64,000 bases of DNA from Oopsacas minuta (GCA_024704765.1 JAKMXF010000297.1:473285-537284), one strand, 5' to 3'; shown: positions 37,893-50,197, counted from the stretch's first letter. Numbers and translations are program-made. Notes: generated from the letters alone by a model not told the origin.

Positions 37893-39078
37893 TAATAAGA
37901 GTGTGAAGTCAGCAGCAGATTTCGGAATTTTGAGCACAACTTAACTCCTAATAATTCTGTCAATTCTCAATTCACCTAAAATTTTGTCAGTACCTTTGTC
38001 TGGAGTGGTGCATTTCCTATATTCAATAATTAATCCTCATCACACCTACTCTTGCCACATGGACATCGCAAAATTTGTAATACTAAATACCTATATAGTC
38101 AGGGCTGGATGATAGCCCTAAAACCGTGACAAGTCGGGTAAAAGTACCAAATTTAGTACAAAGTTACAGTAGGGTGTGCTTGAACTTTTAGAAGGGAGCC
38201 AGTTCTTCGAAGATCAAGGGTGTGGTGCACAATCTGTTTTATGTGCCACTTTGGACACATTTTGAAGGTATTTACATGCATATAACTCATCCAGTTTGAA
38301 TCGAAACGAATTTTAGTGGTTTTATGTCTCATGAATGTGGCAACATTCCATTCTCCAAATTTTTACTAATGCTATAGAGTGATCCTTGTTCGTCGCAGCT
38401 GGGCTACCTTAGTCTAGTTATGCAAATACAGACACTCTAGATTTTACTGTTGATTGCCCCAAAGAGATCAAGTGATAGTTTGAGGTAATTAACATACTTC
38501 ACACTACAAGATTATAGAATCTCGTTTATCCCCATGCAAACGAATTATCTCCAAGTATAAATCACAAGCTGTAGATAAGATTATGCTAATAATATTCTCG
38601 ACTTTCTAGCATAAATATTTTGGCCAGTTACCGAGATCTACAGTAATACGACAGGGACGTAGGTAGCAAAGGTGCGGCATTTATAATATCTCATCATCTG
38701 TATTGACAGAAATTCGTAATATTGTTACGGCAGCGCCGCATCTGTCTATAGATTAATTATTGAATATGAGGAAAGCATCAGCCTAAGAAATGGTACTGAC
38801 CAAATTTCAGATGAATTGATTGAGAATTGATGGATTTATTAAGTGTTAAGTTGTGCTCAAAATCCTCTATGGGATTTTGTATTATCAGTTTGCAACGTCA
38901 TTGTGAGAAGAGTATGTGTAATAGTGATTAATTATTGAATATAGGAAATGCACCACTCCCAGACAAAGGTACTGACCTAATTTCAGATGGATTGATTGGG
39001 AATTTACAGTATTATTAAGTGTTAAGTTGTGCTCATATTTCACTGCTGGAATTTGCTCCTGACTTCACTCTCATCGAT
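37893..39078. mobile_element. 1.2-kb foldback element upstream of the acylated-protein gene
   Basis: The arms at about 37893-38065 and 38888-39078 are inverted copies sharing GAGCACAACTTAA, GTCAGTACCTTTGTCTGG and GGTGCATTTCCTATATTCAA. A third partial copy lies at 38743-38882 in the same direction as the right arm. This looks like duplication inside the element or nested insertion. Confidence 0.85.
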
Positions 39079-39402
39079 CTAATAACATCATGTTTGTGTT
39101 ATCCTCCAAATGCATTTTGTAAGACGTATACATTCTAACACCACAATATGACCACCTAGCAGATTATTATACAATTGAACATACGCACCCACGCCGTTCT
39201 ACACAATTTATTAATTCCTGGGTGTGTGAGATAACATCATTGATCTTCCCTAGGCTGGACAGATAATGTTACCACAATTCTAATTGTGAAATAATACTAA
39301 TGATAAATATATAAAGTAACGGGATAGTGTAGGCATATTATAATACGTATAAATGGGTCCATTTAGAAATTTAAGAAATTGAGATAAATTAAATCTGAAA
39401 GA

Positions 39403-40200
39403 ATGGGTTGCATTAGTTCTGGGACTAAGAGGCCTGTTGTATTAGTAAGCGAGAAATCTGAATCAACATACGATCCTAGGCTGAGTATCCTCGGGGGAGG
39501 GACACGCCCTAACAACTTGAATATAGTATTTACCATGACGGGAGATGCAATTCGTAATTCTATTCAGTGGGATGATCAGGAAGAAATCGTGTCAGCGTTA
39601 ATTTCCCAGTTCCCGGATAGCTATATTTATCCTTTCACTAAATACACACTGATAACACAAACTGAAAATCATAATAGTCTATATCCGCATGATGAGGGCG
39701 AAGTGAAAAGTAATTATGGAGATAGGATGTATGCTCTTGTTGACACGAAAGGTTGGAAGTCACTAATCACAAGTAACTTTCTCACGATCAGTGAAGTCGG
39801 GTATTACATTGAGAGTCAGGGAAGCAACCAAGAAATAGAAATGAGACTATTCTACGTTACAACAAACAGAGATAATGCTTCTTTCCGTTTAGTTACCCCA
39901 GTTATAGCGAATAACACAATAGCACTGGAGTTAGTTGATTTATCAAAAGAGATGAAGGGAGAAGGAAAAACGATTCGATTGCAAGCTAGACTAAAATTAT
40001 TCATAGACGGACTGGTACAGAGAAATGTATTCACAAAGGTGCCTGGTGATTATGAAAAGACCTGGTACTTCGCTTTCAAAAGCAAAGAAACTCAATTGTA
40101 TTGGACAGTGAATCAGGGAAGGATTGATCTAACAAACAAGAGAGAAGATGCAACCGAGTGCAGAATGGAAAACCTAACTCAAAGTATAAATTTTGACTGA
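39403..40200 (+). CDS. uncharacterised protein with MGC acylation motif
   Basis: Single exon, 265 residues, ATG to TGA. A TATA-like box (TATATAAAG) lies about 100 bases upstream. The N-terminus MGCISSG has Gly2 for myristoylation and Cys3 for palmitoylation, a dual lipid signal seen in Src kinases and G-alpha subunits that directs proteins to the inner face of the plasma membrane. There is no transmembrane helix. The rest alternates beta-type segments. The C-terminus (TWYFAFKSKETQLYWTVNQG then RIDLT) resembles one lobe of a beta-trefoil fold such as fascin or FGF/IL-1 families, but this is only an impression. I do not recognise the family. Confidence 0.75.
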   Translation: MGCISSGTKRPVVLVSEKSESTYDPRLSILGGGTRPNNLNIVFTMTGDAIRNSIQWDDQEEIVSALISQFPDSYIYPFTKYTLITQTENHNSLYPHDEGEVKSNYGDRMYALVDTKGWKSLITSNFLTISEVGYYIESQGSNQEIEMRLFYVTTNRDNASFRLVTPVIANNTIALELVDLSKEMKGEGKTIRLQARLKLFIDGLVQRNVFTKVPGDYEKTWYFAFKSKETQLYWTVNQGRIDLTNKREDATECRMENLTQSINFD

Positions 40201-41095
40201 TGTAAATATATTGTTTAGCTAATCAGTATACATAAATTAATTATGGACAATTATACTATAATTATTTCGCTATTAAACGTAACGTAGAAAGTGTATTACA
40301 TAACCTAACTCTTACCAGAAATTAGTATAGATAAATAACCTAGAATTAGACATGTGTGCGCTAACAAAAAAGAGGTTCAAATTTCTAAGAAATCTTGACA
40401 CAAAGAAATAGTGATATATAAAAACATGTTCTACTCCTCATAAGATAAATTGAATGTAGATATCTGAGGAATTCACAGAGGTAGGCTGTGTAAGGCTGAA
40501 GCTTTGAATTAGCTGGAACACGTCCTTTAACATGAACCATAATACCCCCTTTCAAAGTATGTATTGACTATAGAGTATAGACCTATCAGACTGGTTGGAG
40601 TATTTACTTTACCAAATAGCAATCCTGGTAATGTCCACCCCCATAAAATCATATAGATATAAACAGAATATATTAAGAAACTAAACTAAACGTTCCATCG
40701 CAATAATTCAGACTATCAGTTATACAATATAATGGAACAATTTATGCTTTAAGTAAAATCGGGTCAGCGTACTATAATTATCAAGGGAGATAATTTCAGT
40801 TACACAGACTATACCCACACCTACCGGTATTATCGCGAATAATTTTTTAGACGAATTGTTTTTAGACATAAATTTGCCTACGGCGATATTTCGAGTAAGA
40901 GGTAAATGTGTAAATCTGTAATACTATTCTCGTCCCCGAATATTAGTTTCCTTTAATGATTATTGTAATCATGAAAATTGATATGGAGAATTATAAGTCA
41001 TAAAAAGTATATGCAATTATAGTATATTTGAATAAAGCAAATATATAGCCACTTATACAGCCTTTTATAAATATATTACAAATTATACAAATCAA

Positions 41096-44000
41096 ATGTT
41101 AAGATATCTAAGCGAGAGGTTATCAGATCAGAATCTATCTGGGTCTGGAATCTTGGATGTAATGGTTAACACTCTGTCTGGTGAGTTTCTACAAGTAACT
41201 TGATTACCATATTTGCCTGGATAAGCGCTCGACGCTTATCTTCTCGTACAGGAACCAAGCGAATACCCCAGCGAGTTGAAGTCTAGAAATTAATGATATT
41301 TTAATCTCATGTATTGCTACTCCTTCGCTTATCCAATCCCCGGACCCCGATATACTACAGTATCTAACAAAATTTTCTTCAAACCAAGCTTAGACTCATC
41401 AGTCTGGCTTCACTACGACCAGTTAGAATGTGTCGGGCTGATCAGCTAAAGCTTGATTAATAGCATTCTGTGAAAATTATTAGTTGCTACAATGCAACCG
41501 CCACAAAGTGACATCGGGATGCCGAAAACTGCTACCCCATTCCTCATTTGTGGAAGTTCATTTGTACGCAACTAAGAATCGCTCTAATTTCAACAGGCCC
41601 CGTTTAGGAGGTTTCACTATACTACCTGGAGTGTAATTTTACGTAATATTATATTGTTTAGAAACAGTAAAATATATTCAGTCTAGTTCTGAATCAAATC
41701 TCTCGAAAAAAGACAACTCTATTAAATACCAACTGCTGCAAATAATCGAGAATTTACAAGCACAACTATCCAACATTGCATCAATAGAGGTGAGCTATTT
41801 TCCAAATAAAACAAAAACAGATGAAAGTAATGATGCTGATTATGCCAACATTGAGAACAAAAAATTGATGAGATTTTTCAAAAAGTCATTATCTACTGTT
41901 GAAAGCAGGAGATTAAAGTTACCAACTGCAGAAAAAAACACACACATCGAAGAGGTAATATTACTCTTGATATTCAACCTAACTACTGTAAGTCAGTGTA
42001 AATATGATGTAATACATATCATAAAATTCTTTGCGGTAAAGCGTCCCATCAGATTGGTCTAGAAGAACCAATATCTGGGAAATTATAAATGTGTTCAATT
42101 TCTGATGAATACATCTTCGGATTGTCAGGCACCAAATATAATTTGTTCGTTTAGGTAAAGCATACAGGAAGGTGAGAGTAACTACTCAGCTCGGTTGTGG
42201 GAGGGGCCGTGGCGACCAAATAACAATTAAGTAGACTCTGTTAGCTGTTATTATGCACAACAGGATATCGTATAATCCCATATTCTTTATCCGGAGTAAG
42301 TATGTATATGGTATTCGTACTAACGGGAGAGTATTGTACAGTTATTGCAGTCATGAATTTGTTTAGGAGAGTGTCGAAACACAACATCTAATAATTATCG
42401 AGTTAACGCTATTAAAACAACAAACAATGATTGATTAGTCCCTGCCATAAAAAGAAACATGTTTTGTGAAAATTTTGGTTCGACAAAAGACCATGACCAC
42501 TTAATATATTGCTATATATGTCCCTAAGAAGCATTGGCATAACGGAGAACGATTGTTTGGGGAGCCAATATATGGGAGGGCAGCATTTATTGTTCTCAAA
42601 CTTTGGCTCTTTGTAAATAATTAAATGAAAATTGAATTTATCAGGGTTTCAAATGCAATCCATCTAATATGTACACCACAGATGGGCCAGTGTCATATAG
42701 TAATGCTCCCCATCTGCAAATGTCCTCCGGAAGAATACTATATACTATTCTTCCGGGTGATATTGATCATGCACTGAAGTTCCCCCTATTCAAAAATTTT
42801 GTTACCAATTCGTTGATAGTTCTTACTAATTGATGTGTTTTGTGTATATTTTTGCTAAACACTTGAGATAATAGCCATTAAAGTTCTAAATATATATTTC
42901 TACTTGATGTGTGTGTGGATTTGATTATAATTTCCTTCGAGGATGGCTTGTCGTATTCTCATGATTTATTCCTGGCTTTGGATTTTTTCGTATTAGATCT
43001 GCAGGATGGGTGCTTCCCTTATCTCTATTCAAATTAGATCCAGATTTAATAGCTATTTAGTACCAAATGTGACTAGTAATAGTGCAAATTGGGATAGGGG
43101 GAAATATACTATGTATTCTTCGGGGGCATCCTACATAGTATTTTGCCCCAGGAAATATAATATATGAGGTAATTTACTATATGACACCGCAGTATGAAAT
43201 TGACCAACAGTTAGAGCTACATACTTGCGAATATTGTTTAACAGTTATTGAATTTGAACCGTCATACCGGTTAGTCGGTGGTTTATCATTATTATTATTA
43301 TAAGGAAAGACTCAACATACTTTTTGAAATGTTAATACATATAGGATGTGAGACAGATTAGCCCAAAGACTAACATTGAAAGAAGAAAATTTCAGATGCT
43401 CAGACCAGTTATTAAGAAGACAAAATCCTCAGGATACGATAACAAACGAATATACAGAGAGAGGATGAATACACCTACATACTGCAACTCAGAAGAAGCA
43501 CAAGTTAATAATAAGATATTGAGACCCCGAAAAACTCTACTAAGGAGAGCTCACTCTTCTGAAAATGTACTAACATCAAATACAAACCTTTTGGATGAAC
43601 CAATATACGATTTACCTAGGTAAATAGGTAATAATTGTACAGTAGACCCCGCTTATCCGAACAGGTCCTCAAGGTTATGCAACATTTGGAATATTTTCAA
43701 AAATCTAATTGTGTTCAATTCTACTGCGGATAATTACATACTTAATGCTATACGAGCCGCTTCGCTTGCTCGCGCTGCGCAGCTAGCGAACACTTTGTGT
43801 TCGCATGGGACTCGGCACTTCGTGCCTCGAATATAGCAAAGTTTAAATTGCATTATGAATTAATAAATATAAATTTCAACTATTTTTTACTATATTGTTT
43901 ACATATGAAAACATGAAAATACGAAATTCAGATTCAGCGTACTTTGTTACCCCTTATATTTCTGTTGAGAGCAAGTCTCTAAGTATATTTCGAGATTTCA

Positions 44001-45914
44001 ACTAATTGTTTACTTTATGTTCATGAAAACAACAATAAATCTCAATATGATTAATTCCAAAGTGTGAAAATCAGATTCAGCAGATTCAATATATTTGAGT
44101 CAAGTTTTATAGAATTCTTTTACTTTCTTGATAAACAATACCGATACACAGCCTACGAAACTAAAGCCGGTTCACAGTCTAGAATTCCTGGACCATGGAT
44201 TGCATCAAGTCTAATAAATTTGACCTGCAATTTTATTTTTCTCGATAATATAAAATTGATGCTTATCGGCTTGAATAATTGTATTATAGATAGTTAATAA
44301 TTTACCTACGCCATCCAAATGTTACCAGTTTGAAATGACGTCATCTGTTTAGTTAAAAGGGCAATATGTTGTTAAAATGCACCATTTTTTAATCTCTGAT
44401 GAACGATCACTAGTGCTTCTTCGATTCCAGAATTAATATCAAGTGATCTAAGGATGTTTATACATCAAATTTAAATCTTTTGTAATTATAAAGTTATCAC
44501 GTAATTGAGTTATACTATATACCATGGATAGCACATTTTTGGCCAATATCCACTTATAACTCAATAGTCGCGAGAGTTTTAGTCAAATTAGTCCCGCCAA
44601 TATGTACTATATACCCAACTTCCCATACCCTTGTAATGTATTTTCATACGATATCTTGAAGCACTATTGTTAACCTTGATAATGACCAAATATGGACATA
44701 TTCACGATTGCGTCACGCCGGTTTGAGATATCGTATCAAAATGTATTACAAGGGCCTTCAAAGTTGGGTGTGTAGTACATATTAGTTGGACTTTTTAATA
44801 ATTACTCTAGCGACTATCGAGTTATTAGGGGATTTTAACAAATAAGTATCATCCATGGTATCTAAAATAAATCAGTTATGTGACAATTTTATAATCACAA
44901 AATTGTATATTTTATGTATAAACATCCTTAGATCACTTGATATCAATTCTGGAATCGAAGACGCAATAGTGATCCTTTAACAGACCTTTAAAATAGTGCA
45001 TTTTTAACAACACGATAAATACATATTTATGCGACATTTCAGAATTGAGAATCTCGAATTCAATATACCATTCCATAAATCCTTTCCTTGACAACGGACA
45101 ACAGACACAACAATTGCAATTTAATAATATAGATCACTCATGTTAGCAGACTTTATCCTTTGTGCAAGTGTTGAAAAATGCACTCCTAGATCCTATTGTA
45201 TTGTTTCAATGTGTTTCACTAATCGAACTAAGTAATTTGCAAATGGAAAGGTGCTGTTAGAATTAGAGAGGGTATACTATAATGGTATTATTATTTAGCG
45301 ACTTTAGTTGATCTCGACTGTATATAACTTTATGTATTCGCGGTATTTCGGTAGATTGTTAATATATTACGTATGTGTAATAATTTAGGAAATCGAAAAT
45401 AAGCACTTACGATTCAGACATTGAAGCAGAAGGGTACATGAATATTAAAAAATCGGAACAATTAATGCCTAATGCAGAGAATGGTGAAAAAGTTGTAAAG
45501 GTAAAATTAAAAGCTAACGGAAAAGATCTTGGAAACAGGTTCTGCATTCTGAGAGATCATCATTTGCTAATCGGAGAAGAATTGAATGGCTCTGTTGCAG
45601 AGTATGAATGTCTGTTGACACAATACAGTTTGAATTACGAAATGTGTAACAAAGAGAACCTAAGCCTATGTATCTCTAACAATGAATTGAATTTGATTCT
45701 TTGTTTCAAATCAGAAGAAGAATATGAACAATGGGAAGAAGATATCAATAATGCTATATTGAAGGAAAGGTATACTTCTGTAAGGTTTTCTTCTCAGACA
45801 CTTGAGAATGTATACGATAGTGTAGACGTTGAGGTAGAGCCTCCAATCTACGAGAGAATATCTCTTATGTTAGAAGAATCCCAGAAACTGTCTTTAGAAC
45901 CAAAATCATTATAG
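41096..45914 (+). CDS. PH-domain adaptor with SH2-binding-type tyrosine motifs, 4 exons
   Basis: Four exons in phase: 41096-41180, 41662-41954, 43345-43619 and 45389-45914 (TAG). They give 392 residues. The first three exons encode a charged, mostly disordered region with an N-terminal helix (IKYQLLQIIENLQAQL). The last exon contains one PH domain at about 253-346 (NRFCILRDHHLLIGEEL, ending QWEEDINNAI). Tyrosines sit in SH2-ligand contexts: PIYDLP (Tyr214), EGYMNI (Tyr234, the Grb2-type YxN), NVYDSV (Tyr360) and PIYERI (Tyr372). This layout suggests a membrane-recruited substrate of tyrosine kinases, comparable in style to AFAP1, SKAP or DOK proteins, without clear orthology. Exon 43345-43619 would stop at once if its donor were skipped. 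Confidence 0.8.
42691..43188. mobile_element. possible 500-bp MITE in intron of the PH adaptor
   Basis: Ends GTGTCATATAGTAA and TTACTATATGACAC are perfect inverted repeats of 14 bp. Close inside each end are TATACTAT/TACATAGTA-type repeats. No clear target duplication was found. Confidence 0.5.
43752..44060 (+). repeat. dispersed repeat family E, fuller copy
   Basis: Ordered blocks: GCTTCGCTTGCTCGCGC, TTCGCATGGGACTCGGCAC, AAATTCAGATTCAGCGTACT, GAGAGCAAGTCTCTAAGTAT, TTGTTTACTTTATGTTCATG, AACAACAATAAATCTCA and then AAAGTGTGAAAATCAGATTC again. The same set is found at 50380-51080 and in part at 1680-2215 and 58260-58460. Confidence 0.8.
44143..44346 (+). repeat. dispersed repeat, copy 2 of the 17945-18176 repeat
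   Basis: Shares GCCTACGAAACTAAAGC, TCTCGATAATATAAAATTG and GTTTGAAATGACGTCATCTG, in order, with 17945-18176. It is immediately followed by the foldback at 44368. Confidence 0.8.
44368..45011. mobile_element. 644-bp foldback element in intron 3 of the PH adaptor
   Basis: Terminal inverted arms share GTTGTTAAAA and ATCACTAGTGCTTCTTCGAT/ATCGAAGACGCAATAGTGAT-type blocks. AAGTGATCTAAGGATGTTTA occurs in both arms. A second inner palindrome surrounds AACTTCCCATACCCTTGTAA. The segment ATATCCACTTATAACTC is shared with the 26692-28252 foldback. Confidence 0.88.
45068..45135 (-). repeat. family E terminus
   Basis: CCATAAATCCTTTCCTTGAC then AACGGACAACAGACACAAC and CAATTGCAATTTAATAATAT. This matches the block at 50285-50375 and, inverted, the one at 1549-1640. 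Confidence 0.7.
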
Positions 45915-48906
45915 CTTATTAATAATATTTATAATATATCAATAGTGTATTCATAAACTATCGAGATTTGGCAATCGCTTTGTGATGAATTCTGCACTTT
46001 GTGCCTGAAAGTATCCTCAATATATAAATATATACGTATATATTGCTTATTGGTCAAAATGACGTAGTTAGGTAATGCATAGGGGCGGGGCTCCAAACTT
46101 ACAAACAACTTGAACGGTCGGTCGTGGGTGCCCTGCTATAAGCATACTTGGAAGTATATAATATCAGATACAGTAAACTCCACTTAATAGAGTCACCGGT
46201 TAATCGGGTCACTTGACTAGAAACAAAACCATACAAATAGGGTTAATTTACTCTGGTTAATCGGGTAAAAATGACCTGGTCCCGATGTGACTCTATTATG
46301 CGGAGTAAAGTTTGACTGAAGAAATGATCTAATTTACAACATCAGTTCAATTCTAAAATTAAATATTCATCAAACAGGGCAATTATTAATAACTATTTAT
46401 TATATTGATATTGAATTAATTACAGAAGTAAGGCCAAAAAGGCTTCTCAATTTGCTGTACTATTTTGGTAGAGTGCTAGTTAATTTGTTGTTGGAGCCAT
46501 TTGATAATTGCATTATATTTCTTGGCAATCTATTCACGCAGAAATTATCGAATGATTCGTAACAAGAACAGCACATGTTGGAAGAGAGAGACAAACTCAC
46601 TCAATTATACACTATCTATCTCCATAATAAGTTATTAGAGAAGATATAGTAACCAAATTAACAAATAGATTTTTCCTACATTGAATCAATAAAATATAGG
46701 CAAGAAGATCAAAAAAGGAAATGCAAATTATCCATATGTTTTCCAATAATGAATAATTTCAACACCACTCATGATTAAATACTATGAAACTTTTCTACAA
46801 CGGCTGGCTGTACATATCAATTACAAAAATAGAGGAGTTTTCGTCGCCTGAATGTTGGTATGGAAACTATTGCATTATTGATTATTTCTATTGAATTATT
46901 GGATAAACATAAACGTATATTTAAATGTGTTATGCCCCTTAAGAATATGAATTAATATCCGAGTTTCGAACTGGTAAATGTCAATATTGGTGTGGGGTCA
47001 AGATATTAAATAGGTATATCCGTATCCTGAACTATAGCTAGTGCAAATAAAACCTTGCCAACATAAATATTGTAACAAATGACTTATCCCCCCCAATAGA
47101 TTTTAACTAGTATAAATGAAACCTTTACAACATCAAAAATTTGTAAAAAAACATCCCGTCCCAATAGAATTGTCTTTCAAACAAAGAAGTTCGTATTTGT
47201 AGTGTTGGGTCATTAAATAATGTCCTTACTTTTACACTACGACCTACCCCCAAATTAATCAGGGAGGTCACTTGGGAGAGGTACTGACCCATAGGACCCA
47301 TAGGCGACTTCATTGAAAAATAGAGTTTTTGGACATACCCATCACCACCTCTTCCCCCGTCACGAAGCACCCAATACTTTAGGAATCCTTGCACTTCGAC
47401 CCCTACATCTCTTCAAATCGTCCCCTTATAACCCCTATATATGTGTACTGTTTCAAACCAATTTTCTCTAATTTGGGATATATTCTGGAATTTCGTGGGT
47501 TTTTCCACCAGAGGCGGAGCAACTTGATTTTGAGTCATTGGGTAGTCTCACTTTAAATTTATTAATGATACCCATTTTAATTATATTATAATTCACGAAT
47601 TTCATTCCTACTTCTTTTATCAATTTATATGTTTAAATACGTAGCTAATAACAGACCCTAAATTTTAATATAGAATTCCCCATTTAAGCCACTTTGAGCG
47701 GTAAACGCTTATCCAAACGGGGTGATTAATATGATTAGGAAACCGGTGTATTATCTATATCGCAGGGTCAAGTTAGAAAAAGGAAGTAAAGTCGTGGTGG
47801 ATACTATTGAACATACGTATAATATGAACAATAGTATTTGATGAATTCTTAATGGTGGTCATCAAAGTCAAGGGAGAACACATGGTATGTAATTTTTGTT
47901 TCGCTAGCATCCATTTTAATCAAGCTGTCTAATTTCACTCCTAACTACCTGAATATGTCCGCCGCCAGACTGCAATACTATAATCAACCTATGTGTAGGG
48001 GGTACTTTTATCTACCCAGCGAAGCTGTGATTAATAGGTTCCACTATATACTAAGTATGTATGACTTGTATGTACTTTAGTATCAGTACATGAATATATA
48101 GTGCAATCAACTCCCATTATATTGAAGTTTAAGGGCCGCGATAATTACTTCGATATAACCGATGAAAACCCAATGTTGCCATAATCAGCCAGATAATGAA
48201 CAAAGTCATAGATTTTGCCATTGGCATGAAATTTGACTTATAGCATGAACCTCGCACGAAGATGGCACCACATGAATCTAAAATTCCTGTATATTATCTA
48301 TTAGTGTTAGTATTAAAGACATTTCATTTCAATATGTTACTCTGACGGTTGGAGTCCAATTTTGTACAATTTCAGACTTCAATATAAGCGGGTATTAGAT
48401 CCATCCGTGTAATGAGAGTTGAATAAAGTAATAATACAGAAATCCTCTCTCTTATTCTGAGTAAATTAATTAAGCCCATGATTTGTCTAGGATGAACATG
48501 AATACTTCATTGTTTGTACTATACATCTATATTGAGTTTGACTATAGAAAAGTATCTTAGACAAAATAAAAGGAATAGTAATACCACCAACAATTACAAT
48601 TTAAATTCGACACAAAGCAGATAGGACTATTTACATGTAACATTGTTCAGTAGAGAGTTGAATAGGATCTAACTGTGTAGATATCATAACAATATAATAA
48701 AATTGGTGGCTTTGTAAGTTCTACAATTTCAATTACACTTACAATGCAAATATATGGCCAACATAACATACATCTGGATAGTAGCAGAATGTATGGCACA
48801 AATGTGAAAACATTAGATAATATATAAGAAGAGCGCCAGAGATCATAGTGAGTATAAATATAAGAGAGAAGTTGAAACTGAATAATAACAATAATAATAT
48901 ACAAAT
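45915..48906. other. intergenic region, no gene seen
   Basis: AT-rich. It contains a TA-flanked MITE at 46171-46318 and a C-rich patch at about 47090-47420. Open frames here (47125-47394 minus, 48647-48948 minus) lack domains and are taken as chance. Confidence 0.5.
46171..46318. mobile_element. pogo-like MITE
   Basis: Starts CAGTAAACTCCACTTAATAG and ends CTATTATGCGGAGTAAAG then TTTGACTG. TA precedes it; the right flank is degraded. The inner block GGTTAATCGGGT is repeated. Confidence 0.8.
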
Positions 48907-49557
48907 ATGATTCAGTTCGTGAAAAACAAAATAGGAAACATGAAACAACAGAAATCTATGAACAGAAATGTGAACAAGGAAAGTAATCTGTTTTCAAACA
49001 TCTGTGAATCCTCAAAAATTGAAGTCAGCCCTCAGAACACCCCGGCTGGTATGAAGAGACAGTATTACTTCTCAGCAGAAGCAAGATTAGTTGGTATCAA
49101 GCCGCTTGGAGAGGACGACAACTTCTTCAATACGTTTGCATCAACTACTGAAATAATGCAACAATATTATAATAAGAGAAAAGAAGGTAGGAGGGCATTC
49201 AAGTATATCCCAACATCAAATCCCAAACTTGCATTGGGGGTAGACAAGTACCATATTTTTCACATGGAGACTGTATCACCTGATAATCAACAAGGCAGGG
49301 AGGAACTTAACTTTGATATTCAGCACATCTCAGCTTACGGATCTCATGTGGACTATCTGAATGTGTTCTCTATCATAGTGGTAGATGAAATACTCGACTA
49401 CGTTCCCACCTGTCTAGTGTTTAAGTTCAGTGGTATTAAAGAACGACATAGAACTGCTGAAGCGTTTATCCAGACCCTAAACTGCATTTCAACGGAAATA
49501 AACGGAGTGTTTACGTTTGAAACTTCAACTAATCATTTATCTAATGTTATATTTTAA
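48907..49557 (+). CDS. PTB/PID-like domain protein
   Basis: Single exon, 216 residues. A TATA-like TATAAATATA lies about 55 bases upstream and AATAAA occurs at 49628. Residues 1-45 are basic and probably disordered. From about residue 50 the segment YYFSAEARLVGIKPLGEDD could be the first strand and linker of a phosphotyrosine-binding domain. The C-terminal part reads LNFDIQHISAYGSHVDYLNV, then FSIIVVDE, then CLVFKFSGIKERHRTAEAFI. That is the order of the last PTB strands (the IS-Y-x-x-D block, the F-x-I block and the C-x-V-F strand) and the closing helix with Ala/Glu. PTB domains bind NPxY peptides of receptors. The call is from pattern only; it is very short for a scaffold and no partner domain is seen. 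Confidence 0.65.
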   Translation: MIQFVKNKIGNMKQQKSMNRNVNKESNLFSNICESSKIEVSPQNTPAGMKRQYYFSAEARLVGIKPLGEDDNFFNTFASTTEIMQQYYNKRKEGRRAFKYIPTSNPKLALGVDKYHIFHMETVSPDNQQGREELNFDIQHISAYGSHVDYLNVFSIIVVDEILDYVPTCLVFKFSGIKERHRTAEAFIQTLNCISTEINGVFTFETSTNHLSNVIF

Positions 49558-50097
49558 AGTATGTCACTACAATGTATAGTGAGTTTAGTGTTGTTCTTTT
49601 ATTCAACTAAATTAATATTAATTGTTCAATAAATAGTTTAGATATCAAATATCTGACAAGTAATGAATAACTTAGCACTTCCTACACTCGATTAGTTCTA
49701 TTCCTTTAGAAGCAATCTGGTAACCAGTATAGCATCATATATATATAATAATATTGGTTAATATTGTAAAGTAAGGGCGTAGGTAGCCAGCCGAGTACCT
49801 TATGCAATGGAATGCCTACTATAGATATTAGGTCACAATATAAGATTATCCAAAATGAAGTATGGGTCGCTTCGTCAATGTTGTAAAATGCAGATGTTAA
49901 TATTTAGCTATGTTAACTTGATAATCACCATACGTATGTAAATAATTATATTAAGAATCAATAATCATGATATCCATAATGATAACAAATTGTAATACAG
50001 AAACAGTACGAATTTATCAGAGCATTTTTATGCGCTTAGGGGCGAATATTCAAAGTTGAGTCACCTTCAAAAGGGTAATAACGAATTTAGCAAACTA

Positions 50098-50197
50098 AAG
50101 TGGAACCTCGCTAATATTGCCCAGGTTAATACGAACTCCGGATAATGCGAACAAATTTTGACTGTCTGTTGGTGTTCGTATTAACGAGGCTCCACTG
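50098..50197. mobile_element. 100-bp pogo-like MITE
   Basis: AGTGGAACCTCGCTAATATT at the left and GTATTAACGAGGCTCCACTG at the right, with TA at the right. This is the family with the classic CAGTGGAACCTCG end. Confidence 0.85.

Noticed and set aside
42691-43188. Extra coding exons in the PH adaptor intron
   Set aside because: The flanking exons already join in phase, and this stretch has inverted ends typical of a small transposon.
47125-47394. 89-codon frame in a C-rich patch
   Set aside because: No domain; the patch looks like a decayed repeat.
48647-48948. Two overlapping hydrophobic frames on the minus strand
   Set aside because: Hydrophobicity follows from AT-rich antisense sequence just upstream of the PTB-like gene; no other support.
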